Origin: Sphingomonas lenta
GTDB lineage: Bacteria > Pseudomonadota > Alphaproteobacteria > Sphingomonadales > Sphingomonadaceae
Assembly: GCF_002288825.1 (NCBI RefSeq)
Contig: NZ_NSLI01000001.1
Span: 558,001 to 622,000 of the forward strand
Reading direction: 5' to 3'
Length of the DNA: 64,000 nt
Both the position numbers and the translations under genes were made by a program. Shown here one piece after another: positions 6,992-16,613 of the stretch (the stretch's first letter is position 1; every line of letters begins with the position of its first letter). The notes under the pieces were generated by a model that was not told where the DNA came from, ran no database searches, and saw only the letters and a program-made list of their open reading frames with translations.

Positions 6992-8916
6992 ATCTCGACC
7001 TGACTACCGAGTTCGACCACACGATTGGACGGCAGGCGGAAAAACTCCATCGCCGACTCCGCGTTGCGCAGCATCCAGGCGAACAGCTTCTCGCGCCACA
7101 GCGCCATACCCGGCCTCTCGGACGCGAGCAAAGTCTGGCGCGACAGGAAGAAGCTGGTGTCGATCATGCGGAACTCCGCGCCGCACTGGTGCACCTTCTT
7201 GAGCGCCGCGGGCACATTCACCTCGTCCATGAAGCCGTAGCGCAGAATAAGGCGGTGAAAGCCGTCGCCCAAGCTCTCGAGCTTCGCGCGTTCCTCCTCC
7301 GGCCAATAGGGCTGATCGGCGATCTTGACCGTCAGCAGGATCACGCGCTCGTGCAGCACCTTGTTGTGCTTGAGATTGTGCAGCAGCGCATGCGGCACGC
7401 CGTCGGGCGTCGACGTCATGAACACCGCCGTACCCGGCACGCGCGTGGCGGAGCCCACAGCCGAATCAATGAATATCTTCATCGGCATCGCGGCTTCGCG
7501 CATGCGCTCGATCATCAGCTTGCGGCCCTTGGACCAGGTGGTCAGCGCCACGAAGATGACGAAGCCGATCAAAAGCGGCACCCAGCCGCCGTCAGGCACC
7601 TTGGTCAGGTTCGCGGTGAGGTATGCGCCGTCGACGATGAAGAAGAGCGCCAGAAGCGAGATCGAGAGCCAGCGCGGCCAGTGCCATAACCGGAACAGCA
7701 CGACCGCGAGAAGGCAGTTGTCGATGAACATCGCGCCCGTGACCGCGATGCCATAGGCCGCAGTCAGGTTGGACGAGGTCTGGAAGAACAAGACCAGCAG
7801 GATGACCGAGATCATCAGGGCCCAGTTGATGATCGGGATGTAGATCTGCCCGGCTGTTCGCGCGCTCGTGTGGTCGATGCGCAGGCGCGGGATGAAGCCC
7901 AGCTGGATGGCCTGTTGCGTCACGGAGAAGGCGCCGGAGATGACGGCCTGCGACGCGATCACCGCCGCCATAGTGGCGAGCACGACCAACGGAAGCTGCA
8001 GCGCGTCGGGCGCGAGATTGTAGAACGGGCTTTCCAGCGCCGCCCTGCCCTCACGGAAGAGGAGAGCACCCTGGCCCATATAGTTGAGCAGAAGGGCGGG
8101 AAGCACGTAGACCAGCCATGACCCGCCGATCGGCTTGCGCCCGAAATGACCCATATCGGCGTAAAGCGCTTCCGCACCGGTCACCGCGAGCACCACGGAG
8201 CCGAGCGCGAGGAAAGCGGCGAGCGGGTCGACCACGAAGAACTGGAACGCGTAGTACGGTGACAGCGCCCAGAGGATCTCCGGGTTCTGCATCATGCTGA
8301 GGAAGCCGAGCACGGCGAGGGTCGTGAAGTAGAGCAGCATGATGGGGCCGAAGAAGGCGCCGACCTTGGACGTGCCGCGGGACTGGATAGAGAAGAGGAA
8401 GATTAGGATACCCACCGCGATCGGCAGGATCAGTCCCTTGGCCGCGGGCGCCGCCACCGCGATGCCTTCGACCGCGGACAGCACCGACACCGCGGGCGTG
8501 ATCATCGAGTCGCCATAGAACAAGGCGGTCGCGAATACGCCGAGCAGTACGATGCCGCTGCCCCAGCGCTTAGTCTTGGTCTTGCCCGACACCAGCGCGA
8601 GCAGCGCCAGGCTGCCGCCCTCGCCCTTGTTGTCGGCGCGCATGATGATGGTGACGTACTTCAACGTCACCACGATCATCATTGACCAGAACATCAGGCT
8701 GATGACGCCCATGATGTGCAGGTTGTCGAGCGCGAGCGGATGATGGCCGGCGAAGGTTTCGCGGAACGCGTAAAGCGGGCTTGTGCCGATGTCGCCGAAG
8801 ACGATGCCGATCGCGCCGATGGCGAGCTTGATCAGCCCTTCCTCGCCGTGGCCGTGATGATGCGGCGCGTCCGGCGTGGCGCCGGCGACGGCTGCTCCGG
8901 TGGCGGTGATGTTCAC
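6988..8916 (-). CDS. kup: Kup low-affinity potassium transporter
   Basis: An inner-membrane K+ uptake protein of about 642 aa (K+/H+ symport). The hallmark is [20 protein letters not shown] near the N-terminus, followed by about 12 hydrophobic segments and a cytoplasmic C-terminal domain containing [10 protein letters not shown] and [16 protein letters not shown] prefer the GTG at 8916 ([12 protein letters not shown], then a His-rich [11 protein letters not shown]), because the extra 29 residues from ATG 9003 do not look like Kup; both starts remain possible. It is divergent from alanine dehydrogenase. The stop codon overlaps the RNA ligase-like gene. Confidence 0.93.
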   Translation of the reverse strand: MNITATGAAVAGATPDAPHHHGHGEEGLIKLAIGAIGIVFGDIGTSPLYAFRETFAGHHPLALDNLHIMGVISLMFWSMMIVVTLKYVTIIMRADNKGEGGSLALLALVSGKTKTKRWGSGIVLLGVFATALFYGDSMITPAVSVLSAVEGIAVAAPAAKGLILPIAVGILIFLFSIQSRGTSKVGAFFGPIMLLYFTTLAVLGFLSMMQNPEILWALSPYYAFQFFVVDPLAAFLALGSVVLAVTGAEALYADMGHFGRKPIGGSWLVYVLPALLLNYMGQGALLFREGRAALESPFYNLAPDALQLPLVVLATMAAVIASQAVISGAFSVTQQAIQLGFIPRLRIDHTSARTAGQIYIPIINWALMISVILLVLFFQTSSNLTAAYGIAVTGAMFIDNCLLAVVLFRLWHWPRWLSISLLALFFIVDGAYLTANLTKVPDGGWVPLLIGFVIFVALTTWSKGRKLMIERMREAAMPMKIFIDSAVGSATRVPGTAVFMTSTPDGVPHALLHNLKHNKVLHERVILLTVKIADQPYWPEEERAKLESLGDGFHRLILRYGFMDEVNVPAALKKVHQCGAEFRMIDTSFFLSRQTLLASERPGMALWREKLFAWMLRNAESAMEFFRLPSNRVVELGSQVEI

Positions 8917-9068
8917 AGACGCGGAGAGCCCAGCGGGCGCACGGAGATGGTCCAGGATCGGCCCGTCATGACGCCGCGCGCCTAGCACCGCCCCCATCCC
9001 CACGCAACGGTGGCAAGCGCGCCAGACGTCGCTATAGGCGCGCCACAGCCTAATCCAGAGAGGATCGC

Positions 9069-10169
9069 ATGAAGGTCGGAGTTCCCAAGGAGATCAAGAA
9101 TCACGAGTACCGCGTCGGCCTAACGCCCGCGTCGGTCGCCGAGCTCGTCGCGGCGGGTCACGACGTCGTGGTCGAGACCAAGGCGGGCTCCGGAATCGAC
9201 TTTACAGACCAGGATTACACCGCCGCCGGCGCGACGATCGCGCCCGATGCGCGCTCGGTGTTCGGCCAGGCGGACATGATCGTGAAGGTGAAGGAGCCGC
9301 AGCAGAGCGAGATAGCGCTGCTCGAGCCGCGGCACCTGCTCTTCACCTATCTCCACCTCGCCGCCGACAAGCCGCAGGCGGAGGGGCTGATGAAGTCGGG
9401 CGCGACCTGTATCGCGTACGAGACGGTGACGCAGGGTAAGGGGGGGTTGCCGTTGTTGAAGCCGATGTCCGAGGTCGCGGGGCGGATGTCGGTGCAGGTC
9501 GGCGCGCACTACCTGGAGAAGGAGCAGGGCGGCCGCGGTGTGCTGCTCGGCGGCGTGCCGGGCGTCGCGCCCGCCAAGGTGGCGATCCTGGGCGGCGGCG
9601 TATCGGGCATCAACGCCGCGCAGATGGCGGTCGGCATGCGCGCGGACGTCACGATCTACGACGTCAACAACGATCGCCTGGCCGAGCTGGACATGTTCTT
9701 CTCCAGCCAGATCAAGACGGCCTTCGCCTCCAAGGCCGCGATCGCGGCGGCGGTCAAGAATGCGCATCTCGTCATCGGCGCCGTGCTGGTCCCCGGCGCG
9801 GCCGCGCCCAAGCTCGTCACGCGCGAGATGCTGAAGACGATGAAGCGCGGCGCGGTGATGGTAGACATCGCGATCGACCAGGGCGGCTGCTTTGAAACGA
9901 GTCACGCGACCACGCACGAGGACCCCGTGTTCGAGGTCGACGGCGTGATCCACTATTGCGTCGCCAACATGCCGGGCGCGGTCGCGCGCACGTCGACGTT
10001 CGCGCTCAACAACGCCACCCTGCCGTTCGCGATCAGGCTGGCGACCATGGGCGCAGAAGCGGCGATGAAGGCCGATCCGCACCTGGCGAACGGCCTGAAT
10101 GTCTCGGGTGGCAAAATCCGGCATCAGGCGGTCGCCGACGCGCTGGACCTGGAGTTCGTCGCGGCCTGA
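9069..10169 (+). CDS. ald: Alanine dehydrogenase
   Basis: A 366-aa NAD-dependent L-alanine dehydrogenase (alanine to pyruvate plus ammonia). The start [20 protein letters not shown] carries the substrate-binding Arg, and KVKEPQQSE supplies the catalytic-domain lysine. The NAD fold is [20 protein letters not shown], and the end of the family is [16 protein letters not shown] and [20 protein letters not shown]. Length is normal for the family. The upstream AGAGAGGATCGC is an adequate ribosome-binding site. A strong hairpin follows the stop. Confidence 0.96.
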   Translation: MKVGVPKEIKNHEYRVGLTPASVAELVAAGHDVVVETKAGSGIDFTDQDYTAAGATIAPDARSVFGQADMIVKVKEPQQSEIALLEPRHLLFTYLHLAADKPQAEGLMKSGATCIAYETVTQGKGGLPLLKPMSEVAGRMSVQVGAHYLEKEQGGRGVLLGGVPGVAPAKVAILGGGVSGINAAQMAVGMRADVTIYDVNNDRLAELDMFFSSQIKTAFASKAAIAAAVKNAHLVIGAVLVPGAAAPKLVTREMLKTMKRGAVMVDIAIDQGGCFETSHATTHEDPVFEVDGVIHYCVANMPGAVARTSTFALNNATLPFAIRLATMGAEAAMKADPHLANGLNVSGGKIRHQAVADALDLEFVAA

Positions 10170-10183
10170 TCGGCTTAGCCCTA

Positions 10184-10218
10184 GCCCACCACCCCGGTCG
10201 CAAACCGGAGTGGTGGGC
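10184..10218 (+). terminator. Strong hairpin after ald
   Basis: A 9-bp stem GCCCACCAC/GTGGTGGGC extended by CCGG/CCGG around a TCGCAAA loop, about 15 bp after the ald stop. No T-run follows on either strand, so it may act as an mRNA 3' end or a weak terminator rather than a classical one. Confidence 0.6.
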
Positions 10219-10269
10219 ATGGGAACATACTGTGAACGCTTGCGTTTGTGGTCGCTGAAAGGAGCTACC

Positions 10270-10488
10270 ATGAGCGAGCACGAGAATCCCAAGACGCATC
10301 CGACCTCGAACGCCGAGAAGGATCCGCACGACTGGACCACGGGCGACGAGCCCATGACGGGCGCGCAGGCCAGCTATCTCAAGACGCTGTCCGAAGAGGC
10401 GCATGAGGAGTTCGACGACGGCCTGACCAAGGCGGAGGCGTCGCTGAAGATCGACGAGCTTCAGGAGAAGACGGGGCGCGAGAAGTAA
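10270..10488 (+). CDS. DUF3072 small protein
   Basis: A 72-aa acidic, soluble protein: DPHDWTTGDEPMTGAQASYL, then LSEEAHEEFDDGLTKAEAS, then KIDELQEKTGR. This matches the DUF3072 family of small proteins. AAAGGAG precedes the ATG by 6 nt, an excellent ribosome-binding site. No signal peptide or membrane segment is present. The C-terminal half resembles a SAP-like helical motif (threshold, then KAEASLKIDEL), which hints at nucleic-acid or protein binding; that is only an inference. It is convergent with the ccm operon. Confidence 0.8.
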   Translation: MSEHENPKTHPTSNAEKDPHDWTTGDEPMTGAQASYLKTLSEEAHEEFDDGLTKAEASLKIDELQEKTGREK

Positions 10489-10502
10489 AGCCGCGTCCCC
10501 AC

Positions 10503-11132
10503 TTAGCCGGCCGCCGCTTGTTCCGCGAGCAGCTGGTCGAGCAGCGCCAGCCGGACGGCGAGGTCCTGCCGGTAGGACGCGCGCTCCGGCGAGAGCGCGA
10601 CCGCCCGCGCCCATAGCGGGCGCGCGGCGGCGAAGTCGTCGGCACGGACATGCGCCAATCCGAGAAAGAAGGGCGGTGCGGGATGGCGTGGGGCTAAGCG
10701 CATCGCCTGCTCGAACGCGAACCGGGCGGGCGGCGAGACCGCGCCGTCGTGGATCGAGTAGGCGGTCCCGAGCGCGGTCCACAGCGCTATGCTGCGCGGG
10801 ATACGGTTGATGCCGCCCAGCAACGCCCTGACCGCCGAACGCGGATCGCCGGCGCGCATCATAGCGTCGGCTGCGGTCAGATATGCGGCGTCCAACGTGT
10901 AGCGACCGAGCATGCGGTCACGCAGGTCGGTGAGCCCAGGATCCTCCACCGGGGCACGCAGAGCCGTCCGGACGGGGCTGGCCGGCAGGTTGGGCGAACC
11001 CTGGAGCGCATAGCCGGTCGCGCCCAGCATCAACGCCGCACCGACGAACGTCCATAGCGGACGACCGAGCCGGAGCGCGACCATGAGCGCCATCGCGCCC
11101 AGGCCGAGCGCGAGCAGCCAGACCAGTCCCAT
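10503..11132 (-). CDS. Cytochrome c maturation TPR protein (CycH/CcmI C-terminal-like)
   Basis: A 209-aa protein starting MGLVWLLALGLGAMALMVAL, with two N-terminal hydrophobic segments and then TPR-like helices (DAAYLTAADAMMRAGDPRSA, WTALGTAYSIHDG, PFFLGLAHVRADDFAAARPL). In cytochrome c maturation such proteins chaperone apocytochrome c to the haem ligation complex. The ATG overlaps the CcmH stop (TGATG), which fixes the start; the longer frame upstream is ccmH read out of frame. It is the last gene of the ccm operon. It is shorter than classical CcmI and may be the TPR part only. Confidence 0.8.
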   Translation of the reverse strand: MGLVWLLALGLGAMALMVALRLGRPLWTFVGAALMLGATGYALQGSPNLPASPVRTALRAPVEDPGLTDLRDRMLGRYTLDAAYLTAADAMMRAGDPRSAVRALLGGINRIPRSIALWTALGTAYSIHDGAVSPPARFAFEQAMRLAPRHPAPPFFLGLAHVRADDFAAARPLWARAVALSPERASYRQDLAVRLALLDQLLAEQAAAG

Positions 11133-11509
11133 CAGCCGCGCCGGCGCTTCAGGCTGGCGCGGGCGATCCAAGCGCCAAGGCCCAACAGCAGGATCGGCGC
11201 GATCCAGAGCGGCGCGGTGGCGGCCGAGAGCGGCGGGTCGTAGGTGACGTAGTCGCCGTAGCGACCAATCAACCACTCGCGCACCGCCGCCGGCTCCTCG
11301 CCCGCCGCGATCCGCTCGCGCACGAGGCTGCGCATGTCGCCGGCCATGTCGGCGTCGCTGTCGGCGATCGACTGACCCTGGCAGACGAGGCAGCGCAGCT
11401 CCGCCATGAGCGCGCGCGCCTGCGCCTCCTGCGCCGGGTCGCGCAGCTGGACATAGGCGTAGGGTGCCGGGGTCGCCACGGCCGCGAGCAGGGCGAGAAC
11501 GGCACTCAC
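11132..11509 (-). CDS. ccmH: Cytochrome c-type biogenesis protein CcmH (CcmL/CycL)
   Basis: A 125-aa membrane-anchored thiol oxidoreductase. An N-terminal signal segment is followed by the family motif ELRCLVCQGQSIADSDADMA (C40 and C43), which reduces the apocytochrome c haem-binding cysteines, and GRYGDYVTYDPP. A C-terminal membrane helix (TAPLWIAPILLLGLGAWIA) ends in a basic tail. It overlaps both neighbours by 1-4 bp. Confidence 0.95.
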   Translation of the reverse strand: MSAVLALLAAVATPAPYAYVQLRDPAQEAQARALMAELRCLVCQGQSIADSDADMAGDMRSLVRERIAAGEEPAAVREWLIGRYGDYVTYDPPLSAATAPLWIAPILLLGLGAWIARASLKRRRG

Positions 11510-12039
11510 CGAGCCTTCTCGATCTCAGCGAGCAGCTTCGGCACGTCGTCGGGTCGGATGTAACCGATATGCTGGTGACGGATCACGCCGCGGCCGTCGA
11601 CGACGAAGCTCTCCGGAATACCGGCCGACCCAAGCGCGAGCTGGACGGCCCTCGCCTTATCGTCGCCAATGCGATCGAACGGGTCGCCGTTGCGGCGCAA
11701 GAAACCGCGCAGCGCCGCCGTGCTGTCGCGCACCGCGACGCCGTCGATGCGCACGCCCTGCCGCTTGAGCGCTATCAGCTGCGGCGCTTCGGCGATGCAG
11801 GGCACGCACCAGCTCGCGAACATGTTGACGAGGCGCGGCTCGCCCCCGCGCAGCGTCGCCGAGGACAGGCCGGGCTTGCCGGGGATGAGCGGGTCGAGCG
11901 CGAACTCGGGCACGGGCTTGCCGACCAGCCCCGAACGCACGACGCGCTCGGCGGGGCGGAACAGGCCGGCGGCAACCACCGCGAACAGCAGCGCGAAGGC
12001 GGCGAGCGGCGCCCAGATCAGCCAGCGCCTCACGCCCAT
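11506..12039 (-). CDS. ccmG: Thiol:disulfide interchange protein CcmG/DsbE
   Basis: A 177-aa periplasmic thioredoxin-like protein tethered by an N-terminal helix (LIWAPLAAFALLFAVVAAGL). The active site is NMFASWCVPCIAEAP (C78 and C81), with the DsbE-type IPESFVVDGRGVIRHQHIG cis-Pro region. It passes electrons to CcmH and apocytochrome c. It overlaps ccmF by 10 bp and ccmH by 4 bp. Confidence 0.95.
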   Translation of the reverse strand: MGVRRWLIWAPLAAFALLFAVVAAGLFRPAERVVRSGLVGKPVPEFALDPLIPGKPGLSSATLRGGEPRLVNMFASWCVPCIAEAPQLIALKRQGVRIDGVAVRDSTAALRGFLRRNGDPFDRIGDDKARAVQLALGSAGIPESFVVDGRGVIRHQHIGYIRPDDVPKLLAEIEKAR

Positions 12040-13943
12040 ACCTCACGCATGCGGGTGCGGCGCTCGCGACCGAGCCGGCCCAGCAGCGACAGCGCGCCAC
12101 CCAGCGCGATCAGCGCGCCGCCGAGCCAGATAAAGGTGACGTACGGCTTCCACCATAGGCGGAGCTGCCACTGCCCTTGCCCGTCCGGCTGGCCGAGCAC
12201 GGCGTAGAGCTGGCCGTCGGCGGTGGTCAGGATCGCGCTCTCGCTAGTGGTGGTCGCCGGGTCGGAGAAGAAGCGGCTCTGCGGGTGAAGCGGCGTCGCT
12301 TCGCCGTCGCGCTCGGCGGTGAGGCGGCCTTCGAGCGCGGTCCAGTTCTCGCCGATGCGCGGCGCGATGCCGAGCAGCGTGACGGCGTAGGGCCCGACGT
12401 TCGTTCGCTCGCCCACACGCGCGGCGACGAGGCGTTCGTCGGTAAAGGCGGCGTCCGACGCCATGCCGGCGAGGCTGACCGCGACGCCCAAGTGCGCGAG
12501 CACCATGCCCCAGGTGAAGAGCGGCGTGCGGCGCAGGTTGCGGCCGAGCAGCGGGACGATGCTCGCGACCGCCAGCCCGACAGCGAGCGACAGTCCCAGG
12601 AACGGCAGCGGTGACATCGGGCCGTTGAACGCGAACAGCCCCGCCGCGGTGAACAAGGTGGCGGCGATCGGCCATGTCATGCGGCCGAGCACCGCCTGGC
12701 CGTCGTCGCGTCGCCAACGGATCAGCGGGCCGGCGCCGATTAGCGCCACGAGCACAAGCGCGATGACGCCCGCCGTCTTGTTGAAGAAGGGCGGTCCGAC
12801 CGAGAGCTGCGCGCCGAAGGCGGCGGCTGCGAGGGGGTATAGCGTCCCGATGAGTACGATGCCGAGGATGACGGAGAGGAGCAGGTTGTTGGCGACCAGC
12901 CCCGCCTCGCGGCTGACGAGGTCGAACGGCGCGCCGCTCCGAACCGCGCCGATGCGGGCGGCGAACAACGCGAGCGCGCCGCCGATATAGAGGCCGAGGA
13001 GCGCCAGGATGAACGCACCGCGTTCCGGGTCGACGGCGAAGGCGTGGACGGAGGTCAGGATGCCGGAGCGGACCAGGAAGGTGCCCAGCATCGACATGCT
13101 GAACGCGACGACCGCCAGCATGACCGTCCAGGCGCGTAGGCCGTCTCGCGTCGCGAGCACGGTGACCGAATGGAGCAGCGCCGTCGCGGCCAGCCAGGGC
13201 ATGAGCGACGCGTTCTCGACCGGGTCCCAGAACCAATAACCGCCCCAGCCCAGCTCGTAATACGCCCAATAGCTGCCCGCCGTAATGCCGATTGTCAGCA
13301 GCACCCAAGCGGCGAGCACCCAAGGCCGCATCGCGCGCGCGAAACTGGGCCCCACATCTCGCGTCACGAGCGCGCCGACGGCGAAGCTGAAGGCGACCGA
13401 CAGCCCGACATAACCGGCGTAGAGCGTGGGCGGGTGGAACGCGAGGCCGGGGTCCTGCAGCACGGGGTTGAGCCCCAACCCTTCCGGAGCCGCGGGATTG
13501 AGCCTGGCGAACGGGTTGGAGGAGAAGAGCAGGAAGGCGTAGAAGCCGAGCGCGATCAGGCCCTGCGCGCCTAGCGTGGCGACGAGCGTCCGCTCGTCCA
13601 GCCGCCGCTCGAACCAGGCGACCGCCGCGCCCGCCAGCCCCAGAATCGTGACCCAGAGCAGCATCGAGCCCTCGTGGTTCCCCCAGGCGCCGGTCACCTT
13701 GTAGAGCAGCGGCTTGGCGGAGTGGCTGTTGGTCGCGACGAGGCGGACGGACATGTCCGACGTCCAGAACACACCCATCAGCATCGCCATCGCGAACGCG
13801 ACCAGCGCGCCCTGCGTCACCGCGACGGGACGCACCGAGCCGAGCAGCTCCGGCCGGCGCAGGCCCAAGCCCGCCAATGCGAGCTGCGCCAGCGCCAGCG
13901 CGGCCGCGAGCCAGAGCGCGGCAAGTCCGGCTTCGGCCATCAT
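12030..13943 (-). CDS. ccmF: Haem lyase subunit CcmF
   Basis: A 637-aa polytopic inner-membrane protein with about 13-15 hydrophobic segments. The tryptophan-rich haem-handling motif is WGGYWFWDPVENASLMPWL, preceded by WGNHEGSMLLWVT near the N-terminus and QDPGLAFHPPTLYAGYVG in the middle. It ligates haem from CcmE to the apocytochrome CXXCH motif together with CcmH and the TPR partner. The length is usual for the family. Confidence 0.97.
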   Translation of the reverse strand: MMAEAGLAALWLAAALALAQLALAGLGLRRPELLGSVRPVAVTQGALVAFAMAMLMGVFWTSDMSVRLVATNSHSAKPLLYKVTGAWGNHEGSMLLWVTILGLAGAAVAWFERRLDERTLVATLGAQGLIALGFYAFLLFSSNPFARLNPAAPEGLGLNPVLQDPGLAFHPPTLYAGYVGLSVAFSFAVGALVTRDVGPSFARAMRPWVLAAWVLLTIGITAGSYWAYYELGWGGYWFWDPVENASLMPWLAATALLHSVTVLATRDGLRAWTVMLAVVAFSMSMLGTFLVRSGILTSVHAFAVDPERGAFILALLGLYIGGALALFAARIGAVRSGAPFDLVSREAGLVANNLLLSVILGIVLIGTLYPLAAAAFGAQLSVGPPFFNKTAGVIALVLVALIGAGPLIRWRRDDGQAVLGRMTWPIAATLFTAAGLFAFNGPMSPLPFLGLSLAVGLAVASIVPLLGRNLRRTPLFTWGMVLAHLGVAVSLAGMASDAAFTDERLVAARVGERTNVGPYAVTLLGIAPRIGENWTALEGRLTAERDGEATPLHPQSRFFSDPATTTSESAILTTADGQLYAVLGQPDGQGQWQLRLWWKPYVTFIWLGGALIALGGALSLLGRLGRERRTRMREVWA

Positions 13944-14374
13944 TTCTCGAGCGTCTTCGTCTCGTGCAGCGCGCCCTTGAGCTGCGGGGGCATGTACTTC
14001 TCGTCGTGCTTGGCGAGCAGGTTGGTCGCCAGGAACGAGCCGTCGGGGCGGAACTGGCCTTCGGCGACCACGCCGGAGCGCTCGCGGAACAGGTCGGGGA
14101 CGATGCCGGCGAAGGTGACGGGCGTGGTCGCGCGGCCGTCGGTGACGATGAAGCGGACCGTGACGCCGTCGGGTTCGCGGGCGACGGAGCCCGCCTCCAC
14201 CATGCCGCCGAGCCTGACGGCGCGGCCGAGGGGAAGGCCTAGGCGCGAGACGTCGGAAGGCGCGTAGAAGAACGCGGCCTGATCCTTGAGCGCCGACAGC
14301 GCGAGCAGCGCCGCGCCGACGATGGCGGCGAGCGCGAGCAGGACGAGGGTCAAGCGCTGATTCTTAGCGGTCAC
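13940..14374 (-). CDS. ccmE: Haem chaperone CcmE
   Basis: A 144-aa periplasmic haem chaperone anchored by LTLVLLALAAIVGAALLALS. The haem-binding motif is NLLAKHDEKYMPP (H123 forms the covalent haem bond; Y127 is the axial ligand). I chose the GTG at 14374, giving VTAKNQRL, because it lies just inside the ccmD end and matches family N-termini; an ATG at 14425 would only read through ccmD in another frame. The stop overlaps the ccmF start by 4 bp. Confidence 0.93.
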   Translation of the reverse strand: MTAKNQRLTLVLLALAAIVGAALLALSALKDQAAFFYAPSDVSRLGLPLGRAVRLGGMVEAGSVAREPDGVTVRFIVTDGRATTPVTFAGIVPDLFRERSGVVAEGQFRPDGSFLATNLLAKHDEKYMPPQLKGALHETKTLEK

Positions 14375-14474
14375 GCTCAGCCCCACGCATCTGAGACCAC
14401 GCCGCGGCCGCGAGCGCGCACGCACCGCCGAGCGTCACCGCGTATGCGGCCCACACGAACGCCCACTGGTTCAC
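14364..14474 (-). CDS. ccmD: Haem exporter protein CcmD
   Basis: A 36-aa single-helix protein (VNQWAFVWAAYAVTLGGACA, then a short basic tail). Its GTG start overlaps the ccmC stop (GTGA), and its end overlaps the ccmE start. Position, size and the small helix with a charged tail are typical of CcmD, which helps release holo-CcmE from the CcmC site. Confidence 0.85.
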   Translation of the reverse strand: MNQWAFVWAAYAVTLGGACALAAAAWSQMRGAERDR

Positions 14475-15196
14475 GCGCGCGCCATCCTGCGCATGCGCGC
14501 CTCGGCCTTGGCGGTGGCGAGCATGGCGCGCATGCGCATCAGCACGACGCTCGCGAAGAACAGGCTGAAGCCCGCCAGCATGATCGGCAGCGGCCAGAGC
14601 AGCGAGGCGTCGATGCTGGAGCGCGTGAGGCCGATGCTGGGCCCCTGGTGCAGCGTGTTCCACCACACGACCGAGTAGCGGATGATCGGCAGCAGCACGG
14701 TGCCGGCGACACCATAGAGGGCGGGCACGCGGCCGTCCCCGCCACGCTCGGCGTCGGCGCGGGCGAGCGCCATATAGCCGAGATAGACGAAGAGCAGCAG
14801 CAGCATGGAGGTGAGCCGCCCATCCCACTGCCACCACGTGCCCCAGGTCGGCCTGCCCCAAATCGAGCCGGTGGCGAGGCAGATCGCGGCGAACACCGCT
14901 CCCGGGAGCGCAATCGCGCGCGCGGCGACCTGAGCCAGCGGATGACGCCAGACGAGGTAGGAGATGCTGGCGACCGCAATCCCCGTCCAGCCGCCCATAC
15001 CGAGCCAGGCGGCGGGGACGTGGATGTAGAGGATGCGCACCGTCTCGCCCTGCAGGTAATCGGGCGGCGTCTGCGTCAGCCCCGCCCAGCAGCCGAGCGC
15101 GATCAGCACCGCGCCCGCCCAGAACAGGACGGGGGTCAGCGGCCGCGCGATCCGGAGGAAACGCGCAGGGTTAGCGAAGGCGTGTAGGGCGGGCAC
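14471..15196 (-). CDS. ccmC: Haem transporter/CcmE loader CcmC
   Basis: A 241-aa protein with six membrane segments. It carries the WWD-type haem-handling motif WGTWWQWDGRLTSMLLLLF with flanking conserved histidines in RILYIHVPAAWLG and WWNTLHQGPS. It transfers haem onto CcmE. It is first in this operon; ccmA and ccmB, the ABC transporter that releases holo-CcmE, are not in the window and must be elsewhere if the pathway works. Confidence 0.96.
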   Translation of the reverse strand: MPALHAFANPARFLRIARPLTPVLFWAGAVLIALGCWAGLTQTPPDYLQGETVRILYIHVPAAWLGMGGWTGIAVASISYLVWRHPLAQVAARAIALPGAVFAAICLATGSIWGRPTWGTWWQWDGRLTSMLLLLFVYLGYMALARADAERGGDGRVPALYGVAGTVLLPIIRYSVVWWNTLHQGPSIGLTRSSIDASLLWPLPIMLAGFSLFFASVVLMRMRAMLATAKAEARMRRMARA

Positions 15197-15407
15197 GATT
15201 GGGCGGTTAGATAGTAGGTCCAGGGCGGTTCGTCATCCCTGTCGGCGCTGCGCGTAGAGATGCCGTCCGCCGTTTCGGCCCTGAGCCGGGATAGCGGAGA
15301 CACCCAGAGCGCCGCGGCAAAGCCGCGTCGTCGGACGGGTTCGGCAAGCCGACCCGCCGGCCGCGGGCTTGGGCGTCTCGCTTCGAGCTACGCTCGGCGC
15401 GTGCGCC

Positions 15408-16457
15408 CTAGCGACTGATGAGGCGCTTGGCGATGGCGTCCGCAACCTCAGCCGCAGGGCGGCCAGTGCGTTCCGACTCGTCCCAGACCTCGTTCAGGCG
15501 GCCGGGGATACGCTCGATGCGGCTGTTGACCTCGGCCTCGTCGCCTTGGCCGAGATACTCAAGGCCGACATTGATGATGCCGCCCGCGTTGATGACGTAG
15601 TCGGGCGCGTAGAGGATGCCGCGCTCGTGCAGGCGGTCGTAATCCTCGCGGGTGGCGAGCTGGTTGTTGGCACCGCCGGCCACGACCTTCACCCGGAGCG
15701 TCGGGATCGTCGCTTCGGTCAAGATCGCGCCGAGCGCGTTGGGGCTGAAGATGTCGGCATCGACGCCCAGGATCGCGCCCGCGGGTACGTGCTCCGCGCC
15801 GAGCTCGCTGGCCAGCGCGGCGGCGCGGTCGGCGTTGACGTCGGCGAGCGTCAGCGTCGCGCCGTCCTCCGCCAGCAGGCGGGCCAGGCCGCCGCCGACC
15901 GAGCCGACGCCCTGGACCGCGACGCGCACGCCCTTCATGTCGTCCGCGCCGAGCGCGCGCTTGGCGGCCGCCTTGACGCCGAGGTACACGCCATATGCGG
16001 TGTAGGGGCCGGGGTCGCCGCCCGCCGCGCCCTGCTCGACCGGCAGGCCGGAGACGTAGCGCGTCACGCCGGCGATGACCTTCATCCGCTCCTCGGACAT
16101 GCCGACGTCTTCGGCGGTCACGTAGCGGCCGGCGAGCGACTCGACCGCGCGGCCGAACGCCTCCAGCTGCGCGTGCGTGATCGTGTCGCCCGGCTTCGCC
16201 GCGAGGACGACGCCCTTGCCGCCGCCGAGCTCGAGGCCGGCCATCGCGTTCTTGAAGCTCATGCCGCGCGACAGGCGCAGCGCGTCGGTGATCGCGTCCC
16301 GGTCGGAGGCGTAGTGCCAGAAGCGCACCCCGCCCGCCGCGGGCCCGAGCGCGGTGGAGTGGACGGCGATCACGGCGCGAAGGCCGGACGCCGGATCGGT
16401 GAAGAGGTGCACGCCTTCGTGGTCGTCGAAATCAGGGAAGCCCCAGCCGAAGGTCAT
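15408..16457 (-). CDS. Glu/Leu/Phe/Val dehydrogenase (leucine/amino-acid dehydrogenase)
   Basis: A 349-aa enzyme of the amino-acid dehydrogenase family, sized like leucine/phenylalanine dehydrogenases and shorter than glutamate dehydrogenase. The motifs are SLGPAAGG-like STALGPAAGGVRFW, the catalytic-lysine loop LELGGGKGVVLA, and the NAD fold VAVQGVGSVGGGLARLLAEDG. The ATG at 16457 (MTFGWGFPDFDDHEG) is preferred over an upstream frame that runs through tRNA-His. It deaminates a branched-chain or aromatic amino acid; the exact substrate cannot be read from the sequence. Confidence 0.9.
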   Translation of the reverse strand: MTFGWGFPDFDDHEGVHLFTDPASGLRAVIAVHSTALGPAAGGVRFWHYASDRDAITDALRLSRGMSFKNAMAGLELGGGKGVVLAAKPGDTITHAQLEAFGRAVESLAGRYVTAEDVGMSEERMKVIAGVTRYVSGLPVEQGAAGGDPGPYTAYGVYLGVKAAAKRALGADDMKGVRVAVQGVGSVGGGLARLLAEDGATLTLADVNADRAAALASELGAEHVPAGAILGVDADIFSPNALGAILTEATIPTLRVKVVAGGANNQLATREDYDRLHERGILYAPDYVINAGGIINVGLEYLGQGDEAEVNSRIERIPGRLNEVWDESERTGRPAAEVADAIAKRLISR

Positions 16458-16486
16458 GCGCGCCCGCTCTTTCGAAAGAAGGGAGG

Positions 16487-16564
16487 TGGGGCGACCGACG
16501 GGACTTGAACCCGCAACTTCCGGCATCACAAGCCGGCGCTCTAACCAATTGAACTACGGTCGCC
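16487..16564 (-). tRNA. tRNA-His (anticodon GTG)
   Basis: The minus strand reads GCGACCGTAGTTCAATTGGT, then an anticodon stem CCGGC/GCCGG with loop TTGTGAT (anticodon GTG), then GCGGGTTCAAGTCCCGTC. The acceptor stem GCGACCG pairs with CGGTCGC. A G at -1 (position 16564) faces discriminator C73, the tRNA-His identity pair, and CCA is encoded. Confidence 0.96.
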
Positions 16565-16613
16565 GCAAAGGTGCCGCGGCCCTAGCGGGCGGCTCTCCCG
16601 ATCGTCAACCCTA

